The position numbers were made by a program, and so were the translations under genes. The notes beneath the pieces are model-generated. The model saw nothing but the letters and a program-made list of their open reading frames with translations, searched no databases and had not been told where the DNA came from. This document shows, piece after piece, positions 31,936 through 32,437 of a DNA stretch of 32,437 nt. The stretch is from UBA1227 sp045642705 (lineage in GTDB: Bacteria > Bacillota > Clostridia > Oscillospirales > Acutalibacteraceae), in NCBI GenBank assembly GCA_045642705.1, contig JAZUJK010000013.1, forward strand, positions 1 to 32,437, written 5' to 3'. Every line of letters starts with the position of its first letter. Position 1 is the stretch's first letter.

Positions 31936-32433
31936 ATGGCTCGTGATCTTAGTTTTCAGGGGTTGGCTCTTTCTGCAATTCCTGATGATGAACTTCAAAA
32001 ACTTGATAACCAACTTTGCTTCTCTTTGTACGTGTGCTCCAAAGAGGTTATTAGAAAGTATAAACCATTGCTTGAACCATTGGGTCTTACCTATACAGGA
32101 TATATAACCCTTATGGCTCTCTGGGAAAAGGATGGCATCAATGTTAAAGAATTAGGTAAGAAACTTTATCTAGATTCGGGAACATTGACACCACTTCTAA
32201 AAAAATTGGAATCTCTTGGATATGTGGAGCGCAGGCGCGACCCTGAGGATGAGCGCAATATGCTTATCTATTTGACCAAAAGTGGCAAAAAATTAAAACA
32301 AGAAGCCATATGTATTCCAAGGGAACTCTTATCTGGATTACAGTTTGGTAGTGTAAAAGCGGTTCTTTTATTGCAAACACTTCATCAACTCATGGATTCT
32401 CTTGCCAAAGAAGACGGAGAAGCAATCAAATAG
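31936..32433 (+). CDS. ohrR: OhrR-like MarR family peroxide sensor
   Basis: The 165-residue protein is a MarR-type winged-helix repressor of the OhrR branch. The sensor Cys lies in the first helix (LDNQLCFSLYVCSKEV, C28, with C34 nearby), followed by YKPLLEPLGLTYTGYI. The DNA-binding part shows VKELGKKLYLDSGTLTPLLKKLE and the wing RRRDPEDERNMLIYLT. OhrR repressors leave DNA when this Cys is oxidised by organic peroxides. Its start has TTGGAGGT upstream. The usual partner gene ohr is not visible; here the target appears to be the glutathione peroxidase unit just upstream. Confidence 0.88.
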   Translation: MARDLSFQGLALSAIPDDELQKLDNQLCFSLYVCSKEVIRKYKPLLEPLGLTYTGYITLMALWEKDGINVKELGKKLYLDSGTLTPLLKKLESLGYVERRRDPEDERNMLIYLTKSGKKLKQEAICIPRELLSGLQFGSVKAVLLLQTLHQLMDSLAKEDGEAIK

Positions 32434-32437
32434 AGGG

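Overview
The window looks like chromosomal DNA of an anaerobic, low-GC Firmicute, most likely a member of the Clostridia. The grounds are AT-rich intergenic regions, strong AGGAGG-type ribosome binding sites, near-consensus sigma-A promoters, a trimeric NAD-linked [FeFe]-hydrogenase, acetate kinase, and Firmicute-type housekeeping genes (tmcAL, mrnC, queH, mtaB, a PASTA kinase relative). The genus cannot be told from this sequence. There is no IS element, phage gene or CRISPR array. Most of the window is ordinary core genome with a few unusual genes.

Layout. (1) 1-553, minus strand: two tandem double-glycine-leader peptide genes (the second cut by the window edge), directly past the 3' end of tRNA-Leu(UAG). 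(2) 657-3438: WYL regulator, queH and an Fe-S aldo/keto reductase, tightly packed; then an aquaporin (3511-4206) and a convergent alpha/beta hydrolase (4253-5224). (3) 5516-13914: the hydrogenase region. It holds hydC-hydB-hydA, a cut-down MoeA-like protein, a formate/nitrite-type channel, a TM1266-type hydrogenase-system regulator, and a three-gene ABC importer co-oriented with that regulator. (4) 13956-17809: ackA and tmcAL diverging from a shared promoter region, then mtaB. (5) 17975-20587: a lipase homologue lacking its catalytic serine, followed by citrate synthase. (6) 20640-22328: a zinc-ribbon/PASTA membrane protein whose kinase domain has lost its catalytic residues; then a small membrane protein. 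(7) 22906-25381, minus: yebC, mrnC, obgE. (8) 25501-30865: membrane protein, CDF transporter, D-2-hydroxyacid dehydrogenase, FAD protein and TSUP transporter, followed by tRNA-Ser(CGA). (9) 31109-32433: thioredoxin-type glutathione peroxidase, TSCPD protein and an OhrR-like regulator, with an OhrR-like operator over the peroxidase promoter.

How the parts fit. The hydrogenase (NADH plus reduced ferredoxin to H2) and acetate kinase point to a fermentative H2/acetate metabolism. Citrate synthase probably serves glutamate synthesis. The last genes form a self-contained peroxide response. The best candidates for unknown biology are the pseudokinase receptor, the serine-less lipase co-oriented with citrate synthase, the minimal MoeA-like protein beside the hydrogenase, the ABC importer next to the hydrogenase regulator, and the paired GG-leader peptides.

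Everything here comes from reading the sequence. No database search was run, and family names rest on recognised motifs.
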